Assembly (NCBI GenBank): GCA_963824275.1
Contig: CAWGOT010000006.1
Location: 124,001-188,000 of the forward strand
DNA from: JANXQG01 sp963824275
GTDB lineage: Bacteria; Planctomycetota; Planctomycetia; Pirellulales; Thermoguttaceae
DNA length: 64,000 nt
Direction: 5' to 3'
The position numbers and the translations under genes are program-made. The number at the start of each line of letters is the position of its first letter. The stretch's first letter is position 1. This document shows positions 38,386 through 48,371 of the stretch, one piece after another. Under the pieces are notes generated by a model that saw only the letters and a program-made list of their open reading frames with translations, made no database searches and was not told the origin of the DNA.

Positions 38386-39854
38386 CTAATCTCAACACGA
38401 TCTACCGCCCCTCGCTCGCCTTGCTCACCGACCTGTACGAGTTGACGATGGCCTACGGCTACTGGAAGACCGGCCCCTCGGATCGGGAAGCGGTCTTCCA
38501 TTTGACCTTTCGGCGGAGCCCTTTCCAAGGCGGCTACACGATTGCAGCAGGGCTGGCCACGGCGATCGATTACCTCGAGAACTCGCGCTTCACCGACGAG
38601 GACGTCGCCTACCTGGCGACGCTCGCGGGCAACGACCGCCGGCCGCTCTTCGAGCCGGCCTTTCTCGATTTCCTCCGGGCCCTCGAGCCGGCTTGCGACA
38701 TCGACGCCGTGCCGGAGGGCACGGTGGTCTTTCCCCAGGAGCCGCTGGTGCGGGTCCGCGGTCCGCTGCTGGAGGCCCAGTTGCTGGAAACCGCGCTCTT
38801 GAACATCATCAACTTCCAGACGCTGATTGCCACCAAGGCCTCGCGGCTGGTGCTGGCGGCACGCGGCGAGCCGGTGTTGGAGTTCGGCCTCCGCCGCGCC
38901 CAGGGCATCGACGGCGCCCTCTCGGCCAGCCGGGCGGCCTTCATCGGCGGCTGCGACGCCACCTCGAACGTCCTGGCCGGCCAGTGCTTCGGCATCCCCG
39001 TCCGCGGCACCCACGCCCACAGTTGGGTCATGTGCCATGACGACGAGCTGACCGCCTTTCGCGAATACGCCCGCGTGATGCCCAACAACTGCGTCTTCCT
39101 GGTCGACACCTACGACACGCTCGAGGGCGTGCGGCATGCGGTGACGGTGGGCCAGGAGCTGCGCCGGCAGGGCCACGAGATGATCGGCATCCGCCTCGAT
39201 TCTGGCGACCTCGCCGCGCTGAGCATCGAGGCCCGCCGGATCCTCGACGAGGGCGGTTTCCCCCAGGCGGCGATCGTCGCCTCCAACGACCTTGACGAGC
39301 GGATCGTGCAGACGCTCAAGGAGCAAGACGCCAAGATCAACGTCTGGGGCGTCGGCACGCGGCTGATCACCGGCAGCGACGATCCGGCCCTGGGCGGCGT
39401 CTACAAGCTCTCGGCCATTCGCCGGCCGGGCGAGGCCTGGCAATACAAGGTCAAACTCTCGGAGCAGACGGTGAAGGTTTCCACGCCGGGCGTCTTGCAG
39501 GTCCGCCGTTTTTACTCAGGCGGCGTGCCGCTGGCCGACGCCATCATCGACGAGAACGCCCCCTGCGAAGACGGCATGACGATCGTCGATCCCTTGGACA
39601 TGACGCGACGGCGGAGCGTGCCCGACGCGTCCGCCAGCGAGGACTTGCTGGTGCCCGTGTTCCGCGGCGGGCGGCGGGTGTACGACCTGCCCGATCTGGC
39701 ATCGATTCGCAGCCGGGCCGCGAAGCAGCTCGCCAGTTTCCCCGGGCCGATCAAGCGATTCGTCAATCCGCACGAGTATTTCGTCGGCCTGGAGCGCGGC
39801 CTGCACGAGCGCAAGACGCGGCTCATCTTGCAGGAACGCGGGTTCGAGCGGTGA
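38382..39854 (+). CDS. pncB: Nicotinate phosphoribosyltransferase
   Basis: The enzyme makes nicotinate mononucleotide from nicotinate and PRPP (EC 6.3.4.21) in NAD salvage. Motifs seen: LLTDLYELTMAYGYW, FRRSPFQGGYTIAAGL, LLEAQLLETALLNIINFQTL, GLRRAQGIDGALSASRAAF, GTHAHSWV, DTYDTLEGV, GIRLDSGDLA and WGVGTRLITG. The length of 490 residues is usual for the family. The frame is intact. ATG 38382 overlaps the preceding stop. Confidence 0.96.
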   Translation: MTNLNTIYRPSLALLTDLYELTMAYGYWKTGPSDREAVFHLTFRRSPFQGGYTIAAGLATAIDYLENSRFTDEDVAYLATLAGNDRRPLFEPAFLDFLRALEPACDIDAVPEGTVVFPQEPLVRVRGPLLEAQLLETALLNIINFQTLIATKASRLVLAARGEPVLEFGLRRAQGIDGALSASRAAFIGGCDATSNVLAGQCFGIPVRGTHAHSWVMCHDDELTAFREYARVMPNNCVFLVDTYDTLEGVRHAVTVGQELRRQGHEMIGIRLDSGDLAALSIEARRILDEGGFPQAAIVASNDLDERIVQTLKEQDAKINVWGVGTRLITGSDDPALGGVYKLSAIRRPGEAWQYKVKLSEQTVKVSTPGVLQVRRFYSGGVPLADAIIDENAPCEDGMTIVDPLDMTRRRSVPDASASEDLLVPVFRGGRRVYDLPDLASIRSRAAKQLASFPGPIKRFVNPHEYFVGLERGLHERKTRLILQERGFER

Positions 39855-39907
39855 CACTAACCCGAAGCGCCAGCGAGGAACACTAACCCGAAGCGTTAGC
39901 GAGGGAA
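39855..39907 (+). repeat. Tandem 26-bp repeat (CACTAACCCGAAGCG type)
   Basis: Two head-to-tail copies, CACTAACCCGAAGCGCCAGC-GAGGAA and the same with GTTAGC and one extra G, follow the pncB stop. A related unit forms a hairpin at 62494-62547. Confidence 0.8.
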
Positions 39908-39917
39908 TGAGGATCGA

Positions 39918-40250
39918 TTGTCCCATTCTGTCCCGGCTTTTTGGCTTTTCGTCCCGATTCCTTGGGTTCTTGTCCCCCTATGGAACCGGGCGCTGCAATG
40001 GTATGATAATAGTATTTGGCAAACCAGACTGATTCAACCCCAGAAAACGGCCGACAAAGCCTGCGAGGACCTGACCAAGCCCGAACCGGGGATCCAACTC
40101 GAGGCCGGAGTGCCCGCCAATTGGGTTTTCGGACCCCTGGCTGCCGTCGATAAGAACCGCAAGTATTGCAGCTTGGAAATCATTACCTGCTGGACGGACC
40201 GGAAGGAAGTCGCCGTGCCGCTGGAGCTGAAAGTGGGCCTGGGACTGTAG
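39918..40250 (+). CDS. Uncertain 110-residue open frame
   Basis: An open frame with a weak TTG start encodes a hydrophobic head (VPAFWLFVPIPWVLVPLWN) and a short basic tail. The tail (EPGIQLEAGVPANWVFGPLAAV) looks like a fragment of a longer protein. There is no convincing ribosome site. I would not rely on it. Confidence 0.25.
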   Translation: MSHSVPAFWLFVPIPWVLVPLWNRALQWYDNSIWQTRLIQPQKTADKACEDLTKPEPGIQLEAGVPANWVFGPLAAVDKNRKYCSLEIITCWTDRKEVAVPLELKVGLGL

Positions 40251-40297
40251 ATGATGGGGTCCCACATACCGTCGCCACGTGTCATAGGGATATTGAG

Positions 40298-40767
40298 ATG
40301 AGCAGTCGCGATGATCGATCGCAATTGATTGCCCACCATGTTGCGGTGCTGATGTATCACGACACGGCAAGCGGCTCATTCGAAGCGAGCGCCGGCAGTT
40401 TCGCGGGGCTTTGGGAGGACTTGGTTCCTGAGCAAGGGCAGGCAACCTCCATTCAGGGCGAGATCCTTCGCGCGGTTGGGCGACTGGCCAGCGAGGACCG
40501 ACGTAACGGCTGTGTGAACTGGGACAAGTACTACGAGGGCCTTGTCGAATTTTTGCGCACTTGGCTGCCGAGCAAACGGGTATTCAATGCGGCGCAACGC
40601 GCAGAATTTTAACGGATTTGGACGCTGTCGTCGCCAACGGTCGCCATGGCATTGACTATCAGGTAATCCGGGTTGTTTTTGGGAGGCTCATCGAAGACGC
40701 GGCTGCGTATTGCCGAGCCTGCCCCAATCCTGTTCCCATAGAGCAACTCCCCTCACCTGAAGGCTAA
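40298..40767 (+). CDS. Hypothetical protein, probably one frame break
   Basis: The frame from ATG 40298 (MSSRDDRSQLIAHHVAVLM) runs to 40612. From about 40560 a second frame continues (AAEQTGIQCGATRRILTDLD... ending IEQLPSPEG) with more natural composition. Joined with a one-base shift they make about 155 residues. No family was recognised. Confidence 0.4.
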
Positions 40768-40924
40768 AGGCTAAAGAAACTAAAGAGCAAACATCTAGCC
40801 CGGAAACAGGGGCAATCACTAATTTCGTCGAAGACCAATGGTCGGAAACCTCAAAATCCGTTATTGCGTCGCCGAACAATCGCAAGCCGAAAGTCCCTGT
40901 CTTCCTCAATAGCCGGAGTTACCC

Positions 40925-41491
40925 ATGATCCAGCGGACATGCCCGCATTGCGGCAGTCGCGATTTGCCCGCCACCGAACGCACGTGCCCTTCCTGTGGGC
41001 AGAAGGTCGCCTACACAGCAGGTCATACCAACGTTGCGACAGACGAGATCATCGTTGCAGAACTGGCCGGCGCAGCCGCCGAGAAAAGAGGACGGAGAGG
41101 GCGCGGAGCAATTCAGTCTCGCTCCATCGGTGCGATCTTGGTGATACTGGCGCTTCTGGGGATCGCGAACAGCCTGCTCGCGATGCTCAATCCGCCTCCA
41201 CAAATCGCGGCGCCAAATCCAGACCCCAATATTGCGAGGGCGGCACAGGAAGGCCAGACGGTCGCGCGTGCGGCCGGCACTCCCGTCGTTCTCGTTCTGT
41301 ACCTTTTGATGCTCGCGGGCGCGGCGGCCATGATTACCTGGCAACACTGGGGATTGGCTTTGGCCGCGGCGATCATCGCCATGCTCCCGTGTTCACCCGG
41401 TTTTCTGATTGGCGTACCCGTTGGCGTGTGGGCACTAGTTTTCCTGAACCTTCCGAGCACCAAGGAAGGTTTTAAGGCCCGGAGAGAATGA
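40925..41491 (+). CDS. Zinc-ribbon membrane protein
   Basis: This 188-residue protein has an N-terminal double CxxC zinc ribbon (CPHCGSRDLPA then CPSCGQKV). It is followed by three hydrophobic helices (AILVILALLGIANSLLAML, VLVLYLLMLAGAAAMIT, LALAAAIIAMLPCSPGFL). Such small ribbon-plus-helix proteins are widespread and mostly unassigned. The start ATG 40925 is preceded by GGAGTTACCC. Confidence 0.55.
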   Translation: MIQRTCPHCGSRDLPATERTCPSCGQKVAYTAGHTNVATDEIIVAELAGAAAEKRGRRGRGAIQSRSIGAILVILALLGIANSLLAMLNPPPQIAAPNPDPNIARAAQEGQTVARAAGTPVVLVLYLLMLAGAAAMITWQHWGLALAAAIIAMLPCSPGFLIGVPVGVWALVFLNLPSTKEGFKARRE

Positions 41492-41576
41492 CGGTCGTTG
41501 AACAACTGGCGATGGCACGGCAGTAACCGGCAACACGACGGCCAAGATCATCGCCCAACGCGCCGACGGCAACGGT

Positions 41577-42935
41577 TCAGGAACTCACGCCCCCCGGGTG
41601 CTGGTAGCCGGCGCGGTACGGGCGGCGGAGAAGCCGCGTGGCCTCGGCATCGCCGACGACTTGCTTGGTCACCGGGTCGTAGGCCAGTGCCCGCCCCAAG
41701 TGCATCGAGACGTTCGCCAGGATGCACGAGGCGGTCGAAATGTGCCCTTGTTCGATATCGGCCACCGGCTTGCCGCGAGCTGCGATGGCGGCCAGGAAGT
41801 CCCTCATGTGGGCCGCGCGTGGCGGGAGCGGCATGGAGCTCGATGCCCTCTCGCGTCACGTCCTCGGGGAACTGTTCGCGCTCGTAAACGCAGTCGCGAT
41901 GGATGGCCTCGCCCTTGCCTTGGGGGATGAAATCATAGCACATCACGCTGGCCTTGAGCGTGCCCTTGTCGCCGTAGAGCGTCATGGCCCAGGGATACTT
42001 GGGGTCGGGCGGCGCGCCCAACGTGCGGTGCTGCCAGGTGACGGTCGAGGTCGCCAAAATCGAAGTTGGCGGTCTGCGTGTCGCTGATGTTCGATTTGCC
42101 TTCCTTCTGGACGAAGATGCCGCCGCTGGACCAGACCCGCTTGGGCCAGCCCAGCCCGAGCATCCAGCGCGTCGTGTCGAGCATGTGGACGCACATGTCG
42201 CCGACGATGCCGTTGCCGTATTCCATGAAGGTCCGCCACCAGCCGAACGGTGCGGCAGGCCGTCGTAAGGCCGCAACGGGGCGGGGCCGGTCCACGTTTC
42301 GTAGTCGAAGAAGTCCGGGACGGCGGTGACGGCGGATTGCCGTTGGAACGCATGTGATAGTAGCAGCAAATATCCACGTGGCCGACCTTGCCCAGCATGC
42401 CGGCGTCGACGATGTTCTTCTTGGCCTCGATCAGGTGCGGCGTGCTCTTGCGTTGCGTGCCGACCTGCACGACCCGGCCGTGCTTGCGGGCCGCGGCGAT
42501 CATCGCCTCGCCTTCGAGAACGTCGCGGCTGATCGGTTTCTGGCAATAGACGTCGGCGCCGGACTTCGACGGCCGCGATCATCTGCAGGGCGTGCCAGTG
42601 GTCGGGCGTGCCGACGAGCACGATATCGAGATCTTTCTGCCTTGAGCATCTTGCGGTAGTCGGCATAGGTCCGCGGCGTCTTGCCGCGACTTCTGCCGCC
42701 GGCGGCCATTTCCGCCGCGCCGCTTGAGCATCCGCCGATCGACATCGCAGAGCGACACGACCTCGACCGGCGCGACCTGGATCAGCCGCCAGAGGTCGCT
42801 CTTGCCGTACCAGCCGCGACCCGATGAGCCCGACGCGACAACTTCTTTGGCTGGGCGGCCGCCGGCCACGTGTACCCCGAACGCCGACGCGGCCAGCCCG
42901 GCAGCGGTCGTTTTGAGGAACTGGCGTCTTTGCAT
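41577..42935 (-). CDS. Gfo/Idh/MocA-family oxidoreductase, frame disrupted
   Basis: A twin-arginine signal (MQRRQFLKTTAAGLAASAFGV) starts a Rossmann-type sugar dehydrogenase-like protein. Fragments in at least five frame steps include VVSLCDVDRRML, HGRVVQVGTQRKSTPH, DYETWTGPAPLRPYDG, FGWWRTFMEYGNGIVGDMCVHMLD and RDFLAAIAARGKPVADIEQGHI before the stop at 41577. Members of the family oxidise sugars or alcohols with NAD(P). This is typical of planctomycete sugar catabolism. The number of shifts makes the reported sequence unreliable. Confidence 0.75.
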
Positions 42936-43534
42936 GGCGATTGTCCCGAAGTTTCGCGAATACTCCCGTGAACCGAGATTATCGCTTCCGCACGGTGCGG
43001 CGTCAATGGTTGGCGGGTTTTGGGTTTTGGGTCTTAGGCAAACAACAGTCGCTGATTGCGGGCGCATTCGTTGTAGTGTATATTTGGGTTCTGCGCGTGA
43101 AACGGATCGTTTTGAGTCGCGTGCATGATGTCAACGGACAGGAGCACTCCCATCTCCTATATGAGGAAGACGGAAGGCGCCGGCTTCAGCGGTCCCGACA
43201 CAGAGGAGCGCGCCGAGCCGATCCCCTATTCGACCGAACTCACGTCGGGACTGGGACAGAACGCGGAGGGTAGTACTGGACAGGAACCCCGTGAACGGGG
43301 TTGACATCGCGAAGGAACGGGAGGAAGGCTCCTCCCGACTCCGCCAACCCGCCATAAATGGCCGGGCCGACTACCGGCTGAAGCCGAAAACGGGCGTGAA
43401 CGCCCGTCCCTGCACCGGAACAAAAACGCCGCGTGCGGAACTTGCCCTATTACGGCCTAAGGATCGGCAAATCAAAAACTGTCACCTTTCGCGGAGCGAA
43501 AGGCGACTATCCGGCAGTTATTGATTCGCCAGTC
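42936..43534. other. Intergenic region with short hairpins and a tiny open frame
   Basis: A short frame at 43125 (about 60 codons, start MMSTDRSTPI) has no support. The rest contains small palindromes such as CCCCGTGAACGGGG near 43290 and GGGCGTGAACGCCC near 43395. No gene is convincing. Confidence 0.4.
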
Positions 43535-45637
43535 CTAAGACGCCGTCTTGCCCGGCGCGAGCGCCGCGGGCGGCGCAGACGCCGCAGGCGCGGGTGCCGC
43601 GGGCGCCGCCGGCCCCGCCGCCGGTTTCTTTGGCTGAACGTCGATGCCCAGCTTCTCCGTGGTCAGCAGGCTCAAGAGTGCCCCCAGCATGCTCGACTGC
43701 CCTCCTTCACTCCCGCCGGCAAAATTGATCAGTTGCGAGGGCACCAGCGGCTGCTGGCTCTGCCGCAATTCGTCGGCCACGATGGCCACCGCATACAGCC
43801 GCGGATCGCGATAGGAATCGATCTTGAGTTGCAAGACCTGGGCCTCGGCCTGGCCGATGGCGGCGATCCGCTTGCCCTCGCCTTCGCCAATCAGGGCCGC
43901 TTTCTTGCCCTCGCCTTCGCCGATCAGGGCGGCCTGCTTGGCCTGGGCCTCGGCCACCACGAGCAGCCGGCCGGCCTCGCCCTCGCCCTGCAAGCGGGCC
44001 TGCTTGGCGGCGGCCTCGGCCTGCACGACGGTCGTTTCGGCCACCTTGCGGGCCTTGGCCAGCTCGGCGTCGCCGACGTTCTCGGAAATGCGGATCTGGA
44101 CCTGCGACTTGGTCAACTCGGCCTGCAATTGGGCCTGGGCCACGGCCTCGTTGAGCGACTTCTGGCGGACCGCCGCCTCCTGCTGCTTCTGGAAGGTCTC
44201 CACCTGCTCGATGGCAAACTGCCGCTGCCGCAACTGGTCCAGCAGGCCCTCGATCTTCGTGTCGCCGGGCTTGCTCTCGGGCCGGCCGATCAGCACGTCG
44301 ACGCATTGGATGTCGAACGCCGTGAACCTCGAGCGGAGCTCTTCCCGCGCCTGTTGCTGGATCTCGTCGCGGCGGTGGATCAATTCCAACATGCTCTTCT
44401 TGTGGGCCACGTCGCGGAAATAGGCGCTCAAGAGCGGGTCGAGCGTCTGCGTGATCAGTTGCTTGACGTCGCCGAAGCGCTGAATGACCGACGGCGCTTT
44501 CTCGTAGTCGATATGCACCACCACGGAAAGCGGCAGCAGCGGCTCGTAGGCATCGGCCGTGATCAGCTCGATCGAGGTCAGCGACTCGTCGAAGCGGTGG
44601 CTCTCCGTGCGACCGGTGATCCAATGCAGGACGAAGTTCGTGGTGGGCACCTCGACGATCACGCCGGCCGCCGTGTTGAAGGCGTACTTGCCCGGTCCGA
44701 GGGCGGTGTCCCAGACGCCTTTTTCGCCTTCCCGCACCCGCTCGCCGTGGCGGAACTCCTTGCCGGAGGTGTCGGCCCCCTTCTTGCCGTAGAAGCTGAC
44801 AACGACTCCCACGTAGCCGATCGGCACGACGCACTTGGGAATCATCTCGATGGTGGCGAACCAGCGGTTGATGAAATAGGTGCCGTCGATCAGCGGCGTA
44901 TACTGCACGCCGCGCCGCCCGCCGGCGCGGAGGAAGGCCTCGATGTCCTGATAGTTGTTGTGGAAGTTGGGCTGGTCCTTGTCGGTTCCCACGGCCGGGG
45001 CGATCAGCTCGCCCGGCGGCAGCGTGGGACCTTCGTGGACCGTGGCGATGCCGATCTCGTCGGACTTGCCGGAGATGATCAGAGGGCTGAAGCCGTTGAG
45101 TTGCCGGAGTTGATGCTGCCACTCCTCCAGGCTCTTGGCATATTCCAGCGTGAAGACGCGGTCTTCGGTGATGACGTTGAACAGCGCGATATTGATGGCG
45201 TAGACGCCCTCGCGGAGGATGCCCCGCTGGCGGCCTTTCTGCCCTTCGTGGGCGAGGAACTTGCGGGCGTCCTGGAAGTTGTTGCACTCCACGATCTCGC
45301 CCAAGGTCTGCGACGGTTCCAGGTTCGCGCCGCCGCGGGAGAAGACATAGCCGATCTTGCCCTGCTTGATCGTGATCAGGGGGAACTTGTGCAGGGCATA
45401 CTGCCAGCGCCAGAGGCCGAAGTGAAGTCCGCCGCGGAGGATGTCGGCCTGATAGCCGGCCTCGCCGTGCAGGGCGATGACCGCGCCTTCGGTGAGCGAC
45501 CCGCTGCTGGACCAGAGCTTCTCCACGACGCCGATGCGGTCGTTCGGGATATAGCGCGTTGTGAGCCAGGCGGAGACGAGCAGTATCGCCAAGATCACAA
45601 TCAGGTAAATCAAGAGCGTAATCAACATGGGAAGCAT
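43535..45637 (-). CDS. SPFH/flotillin-like membrane protein
   Basis: This 700-residue protein has one N-terminal helix (LITLLIYLIVILAILLVSAWL) and then an SPFH/band-7 domain (IGYVGVVVSFYGKK, FRHGERVREGEKGV). A long charged coiled coil follows with tandem AALIGEGEGK repeats, and an Ala/Pro tail closes it. SPFH proteins make membrane scaffolds. It is 78 bases downstream of a rhomboid protease gene in the same direction, with GGAG eight bases before ATG 45637. Confidence 0.85.
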   Translation of the reverse strand: MLPMLITLLIYLIVILAILLVSAWLTTRYIPNDRIGVVEKLWSSSGSLTEGAVIALHGEAGYQADILRGGLHFGLWRWQYALHKFPLITIKQGKIGYVFSRGGANLEPSQTLGEIVECNNFQDARKFLAHEGQKGRQRGILREGVYAINIALFNVITEDRVFTLEYAKSLEEWQHQLRQLNGFSPLIISGKSDEIGIATVHEGPTLPPGELIAPAVGTDKDQPNFHNNYQDIEAFLRAGGRRGVQYTPLIDGTYFINRWFATIEMIPKCVVPIGYVGVVVSFYGKKGADTSGKEFRHGERVREGEKGVWDTALGPGKYAFNTAAGVIVEVPTTNFVLHWITGRTESHRFDESLTSIELITADAYEPLLPLSVVVHIDYEKAPSVIQRFGDVKQLITQTLDPLLSAYFRDVAHKKSMLELIHRRDEIQQQAREELRSRFTAFDIQCVDVLIGRPESKPGDTKIEGLLDQLRQRQFAIEQVETFQKQQEAAVRQKSLNEAVAQAQLQAELTKSQVQIRISENVGDAELAKARKVAETTVVQAEAAAKQARLQGEGEAGRLLVVAEAQAKQAALIGEGEGKKAALIGEGEGKRIAAIGQAEAQVLQLKIDSYRDPRLYAVAIVADELRQSQQPLVPSQLINFAGGSEGGQSSMLGALLSLLTTEKLGIDVQPKKPAAGPAAPAAPAPAASAPPAALAPGKTAS

Positions 45638-45715
45638 GGTCTTGTCTCCAAAAGGGGGTTTACAGTAGTTTACCTCCAAGGAGAACAATTGCAAGACAGC
45701 CCCAGTTTCTGGCAC

Positions 45716-47301
45716 TTATGGCTCGTTATCGTCCTCATCATTCAAGTCTTTGTCGATCTTGTCGGCCTCTTCCACCTCCTGCATGGATTTCTGAGCCAGC
45801 GCATTGTCATGCGCTCGAACCGCAGCCACCAGGTTCTCGAATCGCTCCTGCTTCAGGTGCAGATCCTGTTCGATTTTGCGCTGCCGGGCCGGTTCGACAT
45901 ACTCCTTCATGGCGTCGGTTGTGTCGGCGGTCAATTCGCGCCAGGGAACGACCACCTCCGCTTCCAATCGATCGGCGAACTCCTGATCGGAAAGAGCGCG
46001 CTGAGAGTGTTTTTGCCGCAAGTCGTCGTAGGTCCCGAGGATCTGACGCTCGCGCTCCGGAAACTGGTTGATGATGGCGATGAAATCGCGGGGCGGCGGA
46101 GGCAGGAACCGGGCGCCGAGCAGGATCGCTCCGGAGCCGGCCACGGCCAGGATGCCGATTCGCAGCCAATACCCATCCGATCGCGAGGGCAGTACGATCA
46201 GGCCGGCCAGCAGTCCGGCAATGGCCCCGCCGGCGTGGGCCGCGTTGTCGATCCCCGGCACCGAGAGTCCGAAGAACACGTTGAAGATCACGATTGCGAT
46301 AACCCAATTGCGGAGTGGTTGCAGTTGGGCGGGTGGGACCGCATCACGGGCATGCAGCAAGAAGCCGAACAGGGCGCCGATGAGGCCGAAGATGGCCCCC
46401 GACGCCCCGGCACTGACAACCTGCGGATGGAAGGCCAAGCTGGCCATTCCGCCGGCGATTCCGGCGAACAGGTAGACGATGGCCATCGCCGTATGGCCCG
46501 TGAGGCGTTCCAGCAGTTGGCCGACAATCCAAAGGCTCCACATATTCACCAGAAGGTGCAGAAGACCGATGTGGAGAAAGAGATGGGTCACCAATCGCCA
46601 CCACTGGCCGGCAAGCGTGCGCGGCCCGAAATTGGCGCCCCAGGCAATGAGCGAGACGACGTTTCCTCCCCACAAGGACAAGGAACGATCACGGAAGGCC
46701 TGTGCCAGGCAGACGACGACACAAGCCGCGATCAGGCTCGCGGTGACGAGCGGCCAAGGGCCCTCCACGTCGGAGCCGTGCGGGCGTTCGGCCGCCGCTG
46801 GGCCGGCTTGCTCCGGCTCGCCCAGCGCCTTGCGCAACTGGTTGACCTGGTCCAGGTTGTATATGCCGGCTGGCAGTCCGATATGACATCCCGTGGTGCG
46901 ATCGAACGCCCCCATTTGCTGGCGGGCCGTGTCCGGCTCGACCCGACTGGTGTCAAAGAGGGTGAGATGAACCACCTTTTCCTCCCAGTGGAGGTCGGCC
47001 ACGTCGGCTGCCGGGCAAACAAAACTCAGCCTCGCGAAGCGGAAGGAAAACTGGCCGTTGTGAATCGCCATCCGCGGCGACTGCCGGAAGGCGGTGAGCA
47101 TCGAGAAGCAGTTCCGTGCGACATAGATCAGGAGCAAGCCGGTAATCAGATTTGCTCCACCGGCGTACATTTCGTAGATGAGCAAGCCAAGCACGATGAA
47201 GTTGGGGATCATCGCGGCCAGCGAGACGGACCGGCCCTTGACGCGCGCTTCCCCGAAGATCCGGGCGGCTCCGAGCCGAATTGTTGATCATCGAACTGCA
47301 T
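45716..47301 (-). CDS. Rhomboid intramembrane protease with cytosolic tail
   Basis: The catalytic Ser is in GASGAIFG and the His in DNAAHAGG of the six-helix rhomboid core. It also has HLFLHIGLLHLLVNMW. The C-terminal 120 residues are charged. The real start is probably ATG 47301 (AGGAGGAAAGG before it), reading MQFDDQQFGSEPPG, with a one-base loss near 47258 before RIFGEARVKGRSVSLAAM. Otherwise the frame opens at 47212. The N-terminal two-helix part with CHIGLPAGIYNLD is non-catalytic. Confidence 0.85.
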
Positions 47302-47316
47302 GAATTACCTTTCCTC

Positions 47317-48240
47317 CTACCGATCCAGTTCCCTAAGCGTTTCCGCCGAGGGCAGCAACGCCTCAACCTCTCTCTGCAATTCGTCCTCGCTTTCCGTTTC
47401 GTCCACGTCGGCAAGCCCTTGGAGATGCAAGAACACGCGGGCCGCCGTCAGCCTCAAGGTGAAATCGTCCGGCGTGCCGTCGGGCCAGCGGGCGAGACAA
47501 TACTGCTGCCGGCAAAGCTCGGCCAGATCGTCGTCCCAACCCCAGGTGAGACTGGCCAGATCGATCTCGCCCGCCGCCAGCGCGGCCGACTCCCAATCGA
47601 TGGGCACGTTGCGGCCGTCGAATTGGAGAATGTTCTCGGCCTGGTATTCGCCGTGAATGATCGTCGCCGGCGGCAAGAGGGCGGGCAGGCGCCGCTGGCA
47701 ACGCTCGCAGAGATCGGGCAGCCAGGCCCATTTGCCAGGGTCCCGGCGCTCGTGCAGGCGGGTGAAGTGGCCGGCCCTCTGCATCCAGGCGCGATAGAAC
47801 CCGGTATCGTAGCGATGAAGAAAGGGCGGCACCGCCGCCGTCTCGCTCCAGCGATGGAAACGGCCGATCCACCGCGCGGCCGCCATCAGTCCGGCCTTGG
47901 GCTGCGATGCCTGGTTCAAGGGCTTTGCGCCGTCGAGATACTCGAGCGCCAGGGCCACCGATTGCGTCGTTTCATCCAGCAGCGCACCGTGCAGCAGGGG
48001 CACTTCGTCCTTCCAGGAGGGCAAGAGTTGATCGTAGACCTGGGCCTCGTAGGCCACGCCGAAGCAACAGGTCGGCGGCGCGGGTTCGGCCAGCGGGCCA
48101 AACTTGCAAAGCAATTGCCGCACGGCCCCGTCCGGCATACGGCAGACGACGATTTCGCAATCCGCGGCGGGCAATTCGCTCCGCTTTACGATCGCCGCGG
48201 CGCCCAGTCCGGCGGCCAGCGCTTGATTGTCGAGTTTCAT
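47317..48240 (-). CDS. Aminoglycoside phosphotransferase-like kinase
   Basis: This 307-residue protein has the kinase-like APH/choline kinase pattern. The catalytic loop reads IIHGEYQAENIL (an HGExxxxN form of Brenner's HxDxxxxN) and is followed by VPIDWESAALAAGEIDLASL. Substrates of such planctomycete kinases are unknown, so antibiotic resistance should not be assumed. It precedes the rhomboid gene by 16 bases in the same direction, suggesting one operon of three genes. ATG 48240 is preceded by GAGGAGTTGCT. Confidence 0.75.
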   Translation of the reverse strand: MKLDNQALAAGLGAAAIVKRSELPAADCEIVVCRMPDGAVRQLLCKFGPLAEPAPPTCCFGVAYEAQVYDQLLPSWKDEVPLLHGALLDETTQSVALALEYLDGAKPLNQASQPKAGLMAAARWIGRFHRWSETAAVPPFLHRYDTGFYRAWMQRAGHFTRLHERRDPGKWAWLPDLCERCQRRLPALLPPATIIHGEYQAENILQFDGRNVPIDWESAALAAGEIDLASLTWGWDDDLAELCRQQYCLARWPDGTPDDFTLRLTAARVFLHLQGLADVDETESEDELQREVEALLPSAETLRELDR

Positions 48241-48371
48241 AGCAACTCCTCGCCGGCGTCCAACAGGGCCCGGTCCCAACCGTAATAGCCTACCGTTTGG
48301 CCGCGGAAATGCAACACAGGCTATTGCCCGGAACGCACTGGGGCGATATACTGCCCTGAAAGGAGCACAGC

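Noticed and set aside
39855..39907. CRISPR array
   Set aside because: The two 26-bp units are directly adjacent with no spacer, and only two copies exist.
39918..40250. A confident small membrane protein
   Set aside because: Its start is a weak TTG without a ribosome site, and the tail resembles a fragment.
43433..47287. A 1284-codon open frame on the plus strand
   Set aside because: It is the antisense shadow of the SPFH and rhomboid genes, is rich in GLGLA and Leu/Gly runs, and has no family motifs.
47317..48240. An aminoglycoside resistance gene
   Set aside because: The APH-like fold is shared by many kinases and the HGE catalytic variant and context do not support resistance.
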